A stretch of DNA of 64,000 nucleotides, taken from the NCBI RefSeq assembly GCF_000715075.1, contig NC_134097.1, positions 71,147,190 through 71,211,189 of the forward strand. Direction: 5' to 3'. Source of the stretch: Nicotiana tabacum (Eukaryota > Streptophyta > Magnoliopsida > Solanales > Solanaceae). Made by a program: the position numbers and the translations under genes. Positions within the stretch are counted from its first letter, which is position 1; every line of letters begins with the position of its first letter. Shown here piece after piece: positions 1-10,894 of the stretch. The notes under the pieces are model-generated. The model ran no database searches. It saw only the letters and a list, made by a program, of their open reading frames with translations, and had not been told where the DNA came from.

Positions 1-1692
1 TTTTATAGGATTAGTGATTCCTTGAAGGTTTTTGCCGAGCCCTTTGCTAGGTTCGTACCCACTCTAGTTCAGTATGCTCTCGATTTTGTTATCCCACCAT
101 TTGTCTTTGTCGATAGCAATTACCCGTTTGATATGGTGGTAAGTCTCTCCTCCCAGCTTCCTTCTTCCCTCGATAGCCGGAATGGTCTAGCGACTATATA
201 TAGGGTTGCTACCGTCGCCGTGAATGATCACTTCCTCGTGATTCCATTCGAAATTTATTGCCTGATGCAGTGTTGATGCTACGGCCCTAGAAACATGAAT
301 CCATGGCCGTACCAACAGTAAGTTGTAAGATGTTGGAACATCTATCACCTGGAAATCGACATCGAACCATGTTGGTCCCATTTTCAAGCATAGAATAATC
401 TCACCAATGGTGGACCTCTGAGAACCATCAAAGGCTTTCATATTGATTGCTCCATCTTTTATCTCGTGTAGTCCTTTACCCAATTTCTTGAGTGTTACTA
501 GCGGACAAATGTTGAGATTGGAACCTCCATCGATCAGGATTTTGGTGATGAAATAGTCCTCACATTTCGCGGTGATGTGCAGTGCCTTGTTGTGCCCCAA
601 TCCTTCAGGTGGCAGCTCGTCCTCATGAAAGGTAATCTTATGACTCTCCAGCACTTGTCCTACCATGTTAGCCCTTTCCCCGCCAGTGATGTTGCTTGGT
701 ATGTATGCTTCACTCAGCACCTTTAATAGAGCATTCTTGTGTGCCTCAGAATTCTGCAGCAAAGAGAGAATGAATATTTATGCTGGTGTCTTGTTTAACA
801 AGTCGATGACCGAATACTCCTTGGCCTATATTTTCCTCTAGAGGTCGTCTGGAGCTGTCTCAATGATGGGTGGCCGATTGGAGGCCTACTTGCTTAACTC
901 ATCTAGATGTTCAGGGGTATAGACTCTACAATTTCTTGTCATACCCTGTGCTGCAATAGTTTCTTCGATCCTAACCTTGCCTTTCCTTCTCGCTTCGGCC
1001 GTATAGTCCCAGTGTACAACCTTTGTATGGAATGGTGTCATGGTCAATATTGCCACTGGGATCGGTGTGGATATCCTCACCCCGAATGGAACATGTGCCT
1101 TGGGTGGCAAAACTACAACCTCAAATGGTGCGAGTGCATTTGCCGGAGACATGAATTCAACCTCAATCGGTGCTGGTGTCTTTGCGGATGATGTTGCTTC
1201 AAACTCAAGTGGCACAGACATATTCACCTAAGCGCCCTCACACGGTTGAATCTGGACTATGATTGGATTGAGGGTAATTATTGGCTTCTTTGGGTCATCA
1301 CTTTTTGTGATCAACCCGATTGATCCCTCGGGATCCCATTCATCTTCTATTTCAATCATGTGGATAACCCCACCCTTGTGGTCTTGTAGAGGGTTGTTGT
1401 AGATATTTGGAGCAGGCTCCTTTGCCACAATAATCTTGTTATCAATTAAGGACTATATCTTGTCCTTCAAAGAGCGACATTCATCGATGGTATGCCCTTT
1501 CACGACGGAGTAGTATCCACAGGATTTGTTTGGGTTAAACCACTGAGAAGGGTTCTCAGGGGTTACAGCAGGGATGGGGGTGACATAACCAGCGGCTTTG
1601 AGTCTCTCATACAACTGGTCAATGGGTTCGACAATGGCTGTATATTGCTTTGGAGGTCTGCGATCAAAATTAGGTCGGGGTCTAGGGAAGTT
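1..1692 (-). pseudogene. Element A zinc-knuckle and aspartic protease region (broken, cut by window edge)
   Basis: This continues the gag frame. A knuckle-like motif near 1500 reads CGYY...GHTIDEC, with Tyr where element B keeps His, so one zinc ligand is lost. TAG at 1228-1230 and further stops near 886 and 780-830 follow. At 762-187 lies the protease of the Ogre/Tat type: catalytic Asp in KILIDGGSNLNICPL, and further on the conserved SYNLLLVRPWIH strand, where the usual Gly-Arg-Pro is altered to Val-Arg-Pro. It is related to the B protease (38404-39654). The protease would cut the polyprotein, but this copy cannot be translated through. Confidence 0.85.
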
Positions 1693-3085
1693 TTACCGTG
1701 CATGAGGTGATTGATAGTGGGATGGTTGAGTATTATAGGTTTGGTAGACATGCGCGGGTTGTGAGTATCTGGGTGAGGTAGGTTGATATGTAGGAGGTGG
1801 AGGTGACTGGTAAGTTGGTGGTAGAGCTTGGTATGAGGGTGAAGGTGATTGGTAATTTGGGGTTGGCTGATATATGAGTGAAGGTGTTGGGTAAGTTTGG
1901 TATTTGAGGGGAGATTTTGTCCTCTGTGCAACCATCACGGCCCCTGCATCCCTCTTCTTGGACACACCACCGAACTGTAAGGCCTTATTTGTAGTTTGCA
2001 AGGCCTCAAAGTTTGTAACCATACCGCTTTTGATACCTTCTTCAATTCTTTCATCCAGTTTGATAATGTCAGAGAATTTGTGGTTCTCGATCATCATTAG
2101 TCATTCATAATGCTGTGAGTCCCAAGCCCGGACAAAGAACTTTTTAATTTGTTCCTCTTCTAAGGCAGGTCTGACCTTAGCAGCTTCGGACCTCCAGCGA
2201 GTAGCATACTCGCGAAACATCTCTATGGGATTCTTCTTTAGATTCTGTATATAGAATACATCTGGCGCATTCTCTGTATTAAACCTGAACCTGTCCGTGA
2301 AGTCAGACGCCATGCCTATCCAGCCGGACCACTTCTTGGGATCTTGACTGATGTACCAAGACGACGCATCTTCTTTCAAACTCCTTATGAATAGCTTCAT
2401 GCGAATTCTCTCGTCTTTCCCTACTCCAACCAGCTTGTCACAGTATGTCCTTAGATGGATCCTTGGATCACCTGTACCATCAAACATTTCGAAATTAGGA
2501 GGTTTGTACCCCTCAGGCAGTTCGACATCAGGCTATATGCAAAGATCCTCATAGTTCAGCCCTTCGATTTCTTTACTTCCCTCAACGCCCTGAATCCGGC
2601 TAGTCAATTTCTTAAGTTCCTCAGCTAGGTTCCTGATAAGCAGATCTTTTTCATCAGACTCAGGTGTGCTTGAGATAGGTTGGGTGGAGTGTGGCATCGT
2701 CTCCACGTAGATGGGAGTGTGGAAATGGTCGTTTGTGGAGTTTTGGGGTTCTGGGATGCGTAGTGGAGTGTTGTTTGGGGTATGGCAAGTGTTGTATTGG
2801 GCCTTTGGCGGAACAATGTGATGGTGAGGAGAAGGATGATTATGTTGCTTTGGGATATTTTGAGGAGGTGTAGGGTTTTGAGTGTTGGGGAAGTTGATAT
2901 TCGGGGTACTGAGGGAAAATGACAGGCTTGCCAGATTCCAAACCTGATCGAGCTCTTCTTGAAATTTCAGCAGCTTCTATTCGAGTTGGGATACATTCTC
3001 GCTAGGAACCCGAATACCATGGCCATCAGTGGCCTCAACCCCTTCAGCTGGGTTTTCTTTCCTTGACGTTGTTCAAGTGTTCCAT
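1693..3085 (-). pseudogene. Element A gag (broken)
   Basis: Gag packages the element RNA into a virus-like particle. Reading inward, the frame shows a degenerate N-terminus with a frameshift and a TAG near 2980, a proline-rich segment, a leucine-rich helix followed by LNYEDLCI, and a TAG at 2533-2535. Next is the retrotransposon gag core at 2487-2101, recognisable by FDGTGDPRIHLRTYCDKL, by SWYISQDP, and by an F-R-x-Y-A-T-R-W motif. A TGA (2101-2103, probably from CGA) ends that piece. The frame continues through a Tyr/Pro/Gln-rich linker (about 1900-1700) to a TAA at 1693-1695. The nonsense codons are mostly of the C-to-T type. Element B has lost exactly the gag core that is preserved here. 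Confidence 0.85.
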
Positions 3086-3499
3086 CTTGCTTTTGTTCTT
3101 GTTTTTGACAGGTCTAAGAGGAGGAGTGGGTGGAGGGCCCCTGGATCTCGTGGAATAAGATGATGATGCCAGAGTGCACGACCTAACCTTTGGAGAAGGG
3201 AATAACAAATGAAAAACAAAAATAAAAACAAAAAGGTAATCAAGTTAGTGAGGATTAAAAAAAGTATTGTAGTATTTAAACACATAGTGCGGAATATAAA
3301 ACGTGTCCTAATTTGAGAACCTTTTTGTGCTCGAGGTAGGCCTAGTGACAAATTGGTTTGGAGAACGTAGAATGCTAAATACCTCATTTTATTGATAAAA
3401 ATAGATGAATCCCAAATCGACACTAAATAAACAAGAAATAAAAGTCACTAATGGCCATTGGCCTTATTACATTTATAAAGCGAAAAAGTAAATTCCTAT

Positions 3500-3819
3500 C
3501 TATTTGGTCCCAAAAGGACCTTCCTCAGGTTGAATGCACTCGTTGATCAAATCCTCCAGTTTACGTAGGTTCCCCAGTAAAAATGCCTTTGCCAGGTGTT
3601 CTCCTTCGTTTCCTTCAATGTTCTGGCAGTCGGTGACTCTCTTCCTCACTTTTCCCTCCAATTCCAACAGACTGTATTCTAGATATTCCAACTTTTCGCT
3701 AGCTTTGGTGGCCCTCTCTTTCCACTCATTGATTTGGTCATTTGATGGAAGACTCCTCCACCAGTCTAGCAAGAGTGGGGCGTGCTAATCATACCGAAAC
3801 TGGGAACCTCGTACCTCAT
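3500..3819 (-). pseudogene. Short coiled-coil ORF of element A (ORF1 position)
   Basis: The protein has about 106 residues when read from the ATG at 3819, with one frameshift near 3775; the open part (3772-3500) is 90 residues. It contains a WW-rich start (DWWRSLPSNDQINEW), then a charged helical stretch with heptad-like leucines (KLEYLEYSLLELEGKVRKR) and a leucine/acidic tail. No enzyme motif is visible. It occupies the place of ORF1, which in element E encodes a large protein of more than 560 residues. The same short ORF occurs in B (41553-41871) with a different frameshift, so it is a property of the A/B lineage. Function unknown; a replacement or remnant of ORF1 is an inference. Confidence 0.6.
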
Positions 3820-4490
3820 TTTCTGCAAAACAAAAGGGTTAGACCCTACCCCCACCATACTAGACTATTTATCATCAACAATTAGCATGAAGCATTTAGT
3901 TCTCCAAATAAATGCACAGAACGTGATGATGTCTGTTTGGGTTTTGGGAAACCCAGTGGACTTTTGGACAAGGTTATCTTAAAGGATCATTACATGGACA
4001 ACATAACTGATCCGACTAGGTTTGACCATGATGCATGCACATTTTAAACAGAGTAAGGTTTCTATGGGGTTTTAGACTGGAACCCTTGAGCGGATAACTC
4101 AAGGGGGAAGGCACGGAACTATCGACTGCACCACTGATCGACTAGTTTTACCGCAAATATGCCTTTCCGAATTTAGGGTGTAATGATATAGGAAGAGCAT
4201 AACCACTCATTATAAGCGTTACTATAGTATTTGTTTGGAACGAGTGGAGTATGATATTGAGCATGAATGTGCAATAATTAAAAACATGTTGATATGTATT
4301 TGTACATTAAGAAATCAATAAATACAGCAGTTTTATAATTTAAAGCGGCAATAAAGGAAAGAAACAAGGAAGACATATCAGTTTTTCATTTTGAAAAGAA
4401 ATTAAATGCTTAAAGGAATTTAAACAAGTAATTGCCCATAAGGGAGGTACAAATTCACAAGAACAGTCAGAAATGGTAAAAGCCTAAAGA
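3820..4490 (-). other. 5' leader of element A
   Basis: This stretch between the primer site and the first ORF has no ORF of useful length. It contains a perfect 8-bp stem (CCCTTGAG/CTCAAGGG, 4083-4105) with a 7-base loop that is nearly unchanged in element B. It ends in a pyrimidine-rich CTTTTGTTTTGCAG just before the first ATG, which looks like a splice acceptor. Confidence 0.55.
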
Positions 4491-4508
4491 TCCCCAGCAG
4501 AGTCGCCA
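4491..4508 (-). other. Primer binding site of element A
   Basis: The sense sequence TGGCGACTCTGCTGGGGA starts three bases after the LTR end. It is 18 nt and begins with TGG, as required for pairing to a tRNA 3' CCA end. It is not the tRNA-Met type (TGGTATCAGAGC). Ogre elements are described as using tRNA-Arg, which would fit, but I could not check it against tRNA sequences. Element B has the same site with one change. Confidence 0.8.
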
Positions 4509-4511
4509 TGC

Positions 4512-7500
4512 TGTCACGCCCCCTTCTTTTCCCCTCTGTCGGAGAGGAGTTTTCGGGTTTCGACATTCATAGGGTGTAATGACTCATTTCCTCTTTGGAA
4601 ATTGGGTATTTTGAAGAGTTGCCACCTAATGGTTTAAGGCGCATTAGGATACCTATAGAGTTCATTTACGACTATGTTTGATAACCAAAGATTGGGTAAG
4701 GGCTAGAAATTATCCTAAGGGGAAGGTGTTAGGCACCCTCAGGATCCACTAGTGTGGTTCCCGGCCAGATAGTTTTAATGAATTTGTGCAATTAGTAAGT
4801 AAACAAGTAAGGCTCAAGTAAGAGGGGATTTAAGTTAAACACACAAGCGTTTGAAACATTATTGAAAGGCAAGGTTTGAAAGAGTTATAGACTAAACATG
4901 CTTGTAAAAAATAAAAGGGGGTCCTAGGTTTTTTTATAATATGGATCACCTCAATGCAATACCCGGTATGACACTCCTCAGAAGAGGGGATACACGTGGT
5001 ATTAGCGCACTGGTCATCATATCCATATCTACCCTTCCCACCCCGTTAAGGTATTAAAGTGTGGACTGGTCTCGACCTCTATTGCATGCTATTACCCGTC
5101 CCATTCCTATCAGTCGTGGAGGAGTTTAGGACTACTATTCCTATAAGAGGGAGGGTTTTTAGGGTGATTCTCTTAGGTTTAAAGGTAAAAGGCTAAGGCA
5201 ACATACAAAAACACGTAGGACTGTGTTTTGAAGGGGGAACATATAAACAATTAGAGGGATCATGTATACCTCCGTAAACAATGCATATAAATAGCATGAC
5301 TTAAACACAAATAAGGTCTGAGTTTTAAAAATCCTAAAGCAGAGTTTGAGTCAGAAGCAGATTCATTATATAACTCAGAAAAGAAGTCCGAATCAGGCCT
5401 GCCTGCTGGTTGTAGCAGTTAGTAATTAACAAAGGCAGTTCCAATTTTATTTAAGTAGTTACCTAAGGCTTGCCTAGGCGTAATAATGATATCCTATGAG
5501 CATATTATCTATATGGATTAGGAATGCAGTAGAGCAATGATTAATTTCAAACAGGTGATTTGGATTGTATAGACATGCTTTCTAATGATATTTATTAACG
5601 CGAAAAGAGTAGGCTATTTAATCTGATTCAGACAAGCACGAGCCAAACTAATTTTTTTAACTAAAGCTGGTTTTAGACCTTATAGGCATGTTTTCTATTA
5701 CAGCTAATTTTAAATCCTATAGGCATGGTATCTAATTATTAAAAGCTGACTTTTAACCCTATATGCATGACCTCTACTGTTAAATCCATTTAGACCCTAT
5801 AGACATGGTTTCTAATTGTGAAAGTAAAGCATGCAGAATCTATTTTAAATCAGAGCAGATCCTATAGGCATGATATCTAACAGGCCATGTTTGGAATCAA
5901 AATAGACCCTATAGTTATGTTATCTACCCAGTTTACCCACATCATACAACTACCCGCCCTTTTCACTAATCACCCCATAATTGTTTTACAACTTATTCTA
6001 ACTCAAATGATTGAATTACAAAAGAAGTGTAGAAATAAGAAACTACAACCAACGGAAGCCTAATCTTGACTTCCTCTCTGAGTAATGTAATGGACCACTT
6101 CAAGGCCAGTATTTTAAAGCCTTTCTCATACTTGGGTGTGTCAAAGTTCCCTAAAGACCTTGAGGGATCTCGAGCAGTGCTCACACCCAGATTTGCATAA
6201 CTAGACAGAATTAGTGCAGTGTGGAAGGGCCAGCCCTTATGTGTCCAAGTTCAGAGAGAGCTCAAGGGTCCCAGGGCAAGACTCACACAAGAGAGGCAGA
6301 ACCTAGATTCTAAGAGTATAGTGGAAGTGCAGAACATAGTAGAAAAAGATTTATTTAAAAAGATGGACTGACAGTCCATTTTTGAAAGCAATTAGTAACA
6401 GAGGTGATTCAAATCTGTTGCAGCAGTAAAACTCATAACTACACAGAATCAGTAGTCATACAAAAGGGGTCACAGGATTTTGGGGATACATTGTCTGTAA
6501 GCATATGACCCCGGCAGGGGCCTAGTTTGGACATGCACAACAATAACTAATGCTGGCATGACCACAAACCAGCCAAAAAAATACCAACACATAGAGGGGA
6601 TATGGGGTTTTGGGATTCATAAGGCAGCAAGTTCACAACAGGTGACTAACAGAGTATGCTTCAAAAAAACACACATAGGGGAAGCCTTAATATAAGGGGA
6701 AAGGGAACATAGTACAACATGCTAGTAATATAACTGGACTGCAGAAACATAAGCAGAAGTAGGCAAGAGTAAAAGAAACTGAAGCAACTAAAGAAGCATG
6801 TTGTTGTTGAGGCTTGAAAAATTAACTAGGATATACCAGTAGAGAAGCATAGTGCAGAAAGGAAAATAAGCAAGATTCCACGGTCTAGCCTTGGCTTTCA
6901 GCCAGCTAGACAAAGCAATAGCACAAGTAGTAGTAAAGAAGGAGAGAGTTTTTGTGTGTAAGTGTGTGTTCTGAACTCAAATTGTTCGTCTTTTTGAAAG
7001 AAGAGAGGGTAGGGTATTTATATTTTTGAAAACGAGTGAAGAATAAGGTAATAAGTAAAGTCTTAACACAAACATGGAAATAATCACAGTTAGAATCAAT
7101 TAACCCAAGGGATTCCCTTTAATTAAGGAATCACTGCTTAACAGATATTAACAAGGTTAATTAAGGAAAGAAATCAGTTTAAGACAGATTAATTCTTGCC
7201 ATATAAGGGGGCAGGAAAAATACAAAGTAAATAATTGAGACTAAGTATAAAATATGCTTAGTTTTAGGAAATGATTCAGCAAGGTAAAACATCACAGTAA
7301 TTAAAGGAGGGGGATCAATTAATTTAAACAAACGAGTAAAATCAGGGTTCATAAGAAAACCTTTGCAATCAGTCGCAATATTGAGGGAATCAGGATCAAT
7401 CAAGAAAGAAACATGATTCTGCACTTCAACATATAAATAGAATGAACAGAAGTATCAGACATGCAAGGCCAAACAAATTGGCAAAAGAAACAACATAAAC

Positions 7501-9089
7501 ATACAGTAGTAGCAGGAATAAGCTAGGATTCAGTAGTAAAAGAGATCTACTCGAAGCACAGTAGTCAACAAGGCTAGGTAGTCACATAGAATCAAAAGTG
7601 AAGAGGGCATAGTAAAAGGTAAAGAGAGTCAGAAACAAGTAAAAGGTCTCACAACAACAAGTGAGGAAAATCTTTTAAGAAATTAGGGTTTTAACAATAG
7701 GCGAGTTTAAAAGATGATAAAAACTCAGAATCAAATAAGTTAAACAAGGACAAAGAACTTAATCGAACAAGTATACACTCAAGCAACAAGGACAGTTTCA
7801 GAAACCGAATAAGACCAAAAAAGACTTAGGGTTTTCAACATGCTGAATCAAGTAGAAGGAAAGCATAACCAAGTCGTTTGAGCATAGTAAAATCATAAAC
7901 AACATTAAAATTGGTGAAGAGATCTTTTAAAAAGATTTAAGAGAAAACCCTAATCGTTAAGAAAATGAAGAGTCATTTTGAAAGAAGATCGAAGAATCTT
8001 CGAGAAAACACTTAAGGAGTTCATAATAAGTACATATATAAGATAGATCTGGAGAAAATCGAAAGATCTTAAAGGTTAGGGTTTCAGAGAACCTGGAAAA
8101 GTGAGAGACTTTGAAGGTTACCAATCTAGCCGGAAAAGTCAAGGATCTGACTTGAAAGTCCATGGATGGCCGTAGAAAGGCCATGAACATAAGTTGAGCA
8201 AGGACTGGACCAGATCTCTTTGAATCTAGCCATGAAATCACACAAACAGGCCACCAGAAGATGTAGGAGGCCAGTATACATCTCAAACGGCCATGAAAGA
8301 CCATGGATTATGCGGGGATTGAGGTAGATTAGGGTGAAATAGGGTGGCGGCAGCTAGGGTTCATGTGAGGCTGCAGAGAGAATTGAGAGTAGAGGGATTC
8401 AAGGGCAGCGTTTGGTGAAAAGTGAGTTAGGTTAAGGGGTCATTTGGGTTTAATTATGGAAGGGTGAATTGTGGCCGTTGATCTGAATGATCAACGGCCT
8501 AGATTAAAAGGGTAGGTGAGGAATCCGGGTTTGGGTTGGTTGAAATTGGGTTGGGGTCGGGCTTAATTGAAATTGGACCGGGGAAATTGGGTTTGATTTA
8601 GGGTTAAATTTAGGCTAAAAATTAAATACAAATGGGCTGTTATTTAAATAGCCAATTTTCCCCTTTTTAAATTATAGAAAATAGTAAATAAATTTATGAA
8701 AATAAATTTAAAACACTAGAATGATTTATAACATATAAATAACAATTTAAAAATATAGGGCTTTATTTTATGAATATAAAACAGAATTAAATCATAAAAA
8801 GGCTAATATTGCAATTAGCTTTAAAAAATACTAAATAAAATTATAAAAATTACCTTAGATATATTTTGGCATAAATATAAAGATCCAATAAATGAATCAT
8901 CAAAAATAATAATTTCGGACATAATTATTGGGATTTTATGGATGAAAAAGGAAAATAAATCGATTTTAAAAACTTTAAAAATTATGGAAAAATAACAACA
9001 CATTTGGATATGCATATATATATATATATATGCTATTTTGAAGGTACTTTTTATATTAAAAATATATAGGGAAAAATTGGGTATCAACA
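4512..9089 (-). repeat. 5' LTR of element A (4578 bp)
   Basis: Sense ends are TGTTGATACCCAATTTT and GGGGGCGTGACA, a TG...CA pair. The primer site lies three bases beyond the inner end. Both ends and several internal blocks (for example aaggggaaggtgttaggcacc) are shared with the LTRs of element B, so A and B belong to the same family but different subfamilies. A TATAAATA box at 7015-7022 divides it into about 2.1 kb of U3 and 2.5 kb of R-U5. It holds no protein gene. Notable contents are a palindrome at 8473-8499 and about seven copies of a CCTATAGGCATG-like motif between 5565 and 5930. Confidence 0.9.
7015..7022 (-). promoter_or_regulatory. Probable LTR TATA box of element A
   Basis: TATAAATA on the minus strand in an AT-rich context. 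It is followed within about 60 bp by a purine/pyrimidine-biased tract containing the word AAAAAGAC, as seen downstream of the clearer TATAAAAG box in the B LTRs. Transcription start would be near 6985. This is inferred from motif and position only. Confidence 0.5.
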
Positions 9090-10312
9090 TCCCGTTGGTG
9101 GCTGGGCTGAGGCCGCTAAATCGGGAACGATCGATTCGGCTCGAGCCCATGTTGTGGAGGCCCTCGAGGAGGGTGCAGATATGGTCCCCGAGTTCCTAAC
9201 CAGAAGTGGTACAGTCCCTGTCGAGGAACCCATTTTCGATGACTCCAAAGGGCTTGGGCCCGGAGCTTTTTGGGGACAGGATTTGCTCTTCGGAGATATC
9301 GATGTCCTGGGTGGCCTTTATTCGGGTCCTCGATTCTCACCCGGGGAATTTAGGGAAGCACAGGACCCAAGGGTCACCAATGTGGGTGGCCATCATGGGG
9401 GGGGGAGATGTGCTTGAAAACTTCCTCGATAGTGTCTGTGAGGACATTGATTTCCACGCTCCCAATGCTATCGAGGAGGCGCAAAGGCTCCAGCAGCAGG
9501 TGATACCTTTTTATGTATACTTTTCGTGTTTCAAGTATTTTTCCTCGTTTTTTGACTCTTCTGTTTTGTTGTAGGCTAAGAAAATGTATGATCATGCTAT
9601 CTCTAAGCTGCGAGATGAGCTTATATACCGTAGGAAGGAGGTCAAGAATCTCACCTTAGGGTTAAATGAGTTGGAGACCTCTTCTGCCCGAAAGGAGGAG
9701 GAGCTGAGTGAGCTCCGGGTGAGGTTGGAAGGAATGTCGAGAAAAAGATAACCTTGACAAGTAGATAATACTGTATTTGCAAACTTGCCCTTTGTCCTTG
9801 TAACTTGGTGTTTTACTAACTTTCTTTTCCCTTGCAGGTTAGGCAAAAGAATGCCCTCATGGAGCATCTTCGAGTGGAGGCAGTTGCCAGGGATGTAGCG
9901 GGTCCTCAATTTGAGGGGGCAAAATGGGGTCGTGGCCTCGGAGAGGGACCTTCTGCGGACGGAGCTGTCGTCAACCTGAGACTTTCTATAGAGTGCCAAT
10001 GAGGAGGTTTCCGCACTATCGTCGGCTAAGTCTACGGCAGAAGAAAAAGCGTCCTCGTATATGAAAGATGCCACCACTTCGAACAAAAGAGCTCGAGAGA
10101 TATTAGTGGAGGGCAAGTAGAAGCTGACTCGGGCCGTTGGTTATGCTCGTGCGCAAGCGAGGAGGCAGGCTCTTGAGGAAGCGAGTGATAAGGGAGCCGA
10201 TCTATCAGCTGAGATCGAGGAAGCCCGAACCTTGGGGGAAGAATCTGCTCTTTCGACCACTTCAGGTGAGGGTTCCGACAATGATTCCGAGGGTGGTGGG
10301 GGTGAAGAATAG
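9090..10312 (+). pseudogene. Antisense-ORF gene, C-terminal half (copy 1, cut by element A)
   Basis: This is the C-terminal part of a Retand-type antisense gene. An acidic, glycine-rich exon is followed by ENFLDSVCEDIDF, an intron at about 9500-9574 (GT...GTAG), and a charged coiled-coil exon ([15 protein letters not shown]). A second intron ends in CCCTTGCAG near 9837, and a further coiled coil follows to EGSDNDSEGGGGEE and a TAG at 10310-10312. A run of nine G near 9397-9405 shifts the frame, and further frameshifts and stops (TAG, TGA) break later exons. The N-terminal half would lie on the far side of element A, outside the window. Function of these proteins is not known. Confidence 0.7.
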
Positions 10313-10894
10313 ACTTAGGTTGTCTTTTTTACTTTTTGCGCAATAGTTTCTTAGGGGAAAGGCTTTGTAAATTCTCCCTTGTTGTAAATGTGTTTTTGGA
10401 AATATAACAATTTTTCTACTTCAAGTATTTAACGTTCCTTATTTTAATGCTTTTGTCTTCGAATTCTGATGTTGGCTCTTCGTGGCATATACTTAGAGCA
10501 GTCGAGGCTTTTGAGATCGGGCACCATCTCAAAATTAGGCCGATAGTTTCTATAGGGTCGATGCCGGCAATAGCAAAAATTCTTGGGGTGTAATGACTTC
10601 CAAGCACTTGCATGACAGTGTCATTTATGTGGCATGGTTGCAAAATGATCGAGGTGGCCCCACCAGTGCACTTCCCAAAAAATGATACTGATATGGTCAG
10701 ATTCTGTTGGTCTCCAAGTCAGGCGAATAGTCACCGCCTGCTCTATATATGTACTTGTTTTCCCTTTATTTGAAGATACTGCTATATTGAGCGACTATCT
10801 TCTTTATAGGGTTCTCCTTTCTTGCGCCAATTTCCCTTTACCTCAAAGTTTTGCCTAAGCCTTTTATTTCCCCTTTCTTTGTTTCACCATAGCC
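10313..10894 (+). promoter_or_regulatory. Spacer and probable promoter of the R1 antisense gene
   Basis: This lies between the stop of copy 1 and the ATG of copy 2. The first part looks like a 3' untranslated tail (T-rich, with tttggaaatataac). A TATATAT box at 10744-10750, preceded by CTC, stands about 145 bp before the ATG at 10895 and is followed by a pyrimidine-rich leader. No LTR sequence is recognisable here, although the R1 3' LTR would be expected in about this place. Confidence 0.45.

Larger units (their letters stand above)
1..9089 (-). mobile_element. Element A: Ogre/Tat-like Ty3/gypsy retrotransposon, 5' part
   Basis: This is a minus-strand LTR retrotransposon that leaves the window on the left. 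Read in sense it has a 4.58-kb 5' LTR (9089 down to 4512), a primer binding site (4508-4491), a leader with a hairpin, a short coiled-coil ORF (3819-3500), and a broken gag-pro polyprotein (about 3085 down to 1). RT, RNase H, integrase and the 3' LTR would lie outside the window. Very long LTRs, an extra ORF before gag, and this protease type are known hallmarks of the Ogre branch of the Tat lineage. The gag-pro frame carries many nonsense codons, so this copy is dead. It is inserted into the antisense gene at 9090-10312; the probable duplicated target is the tcccg just right of the LTR, but the partner copy is out of view. Confidence 0.9.
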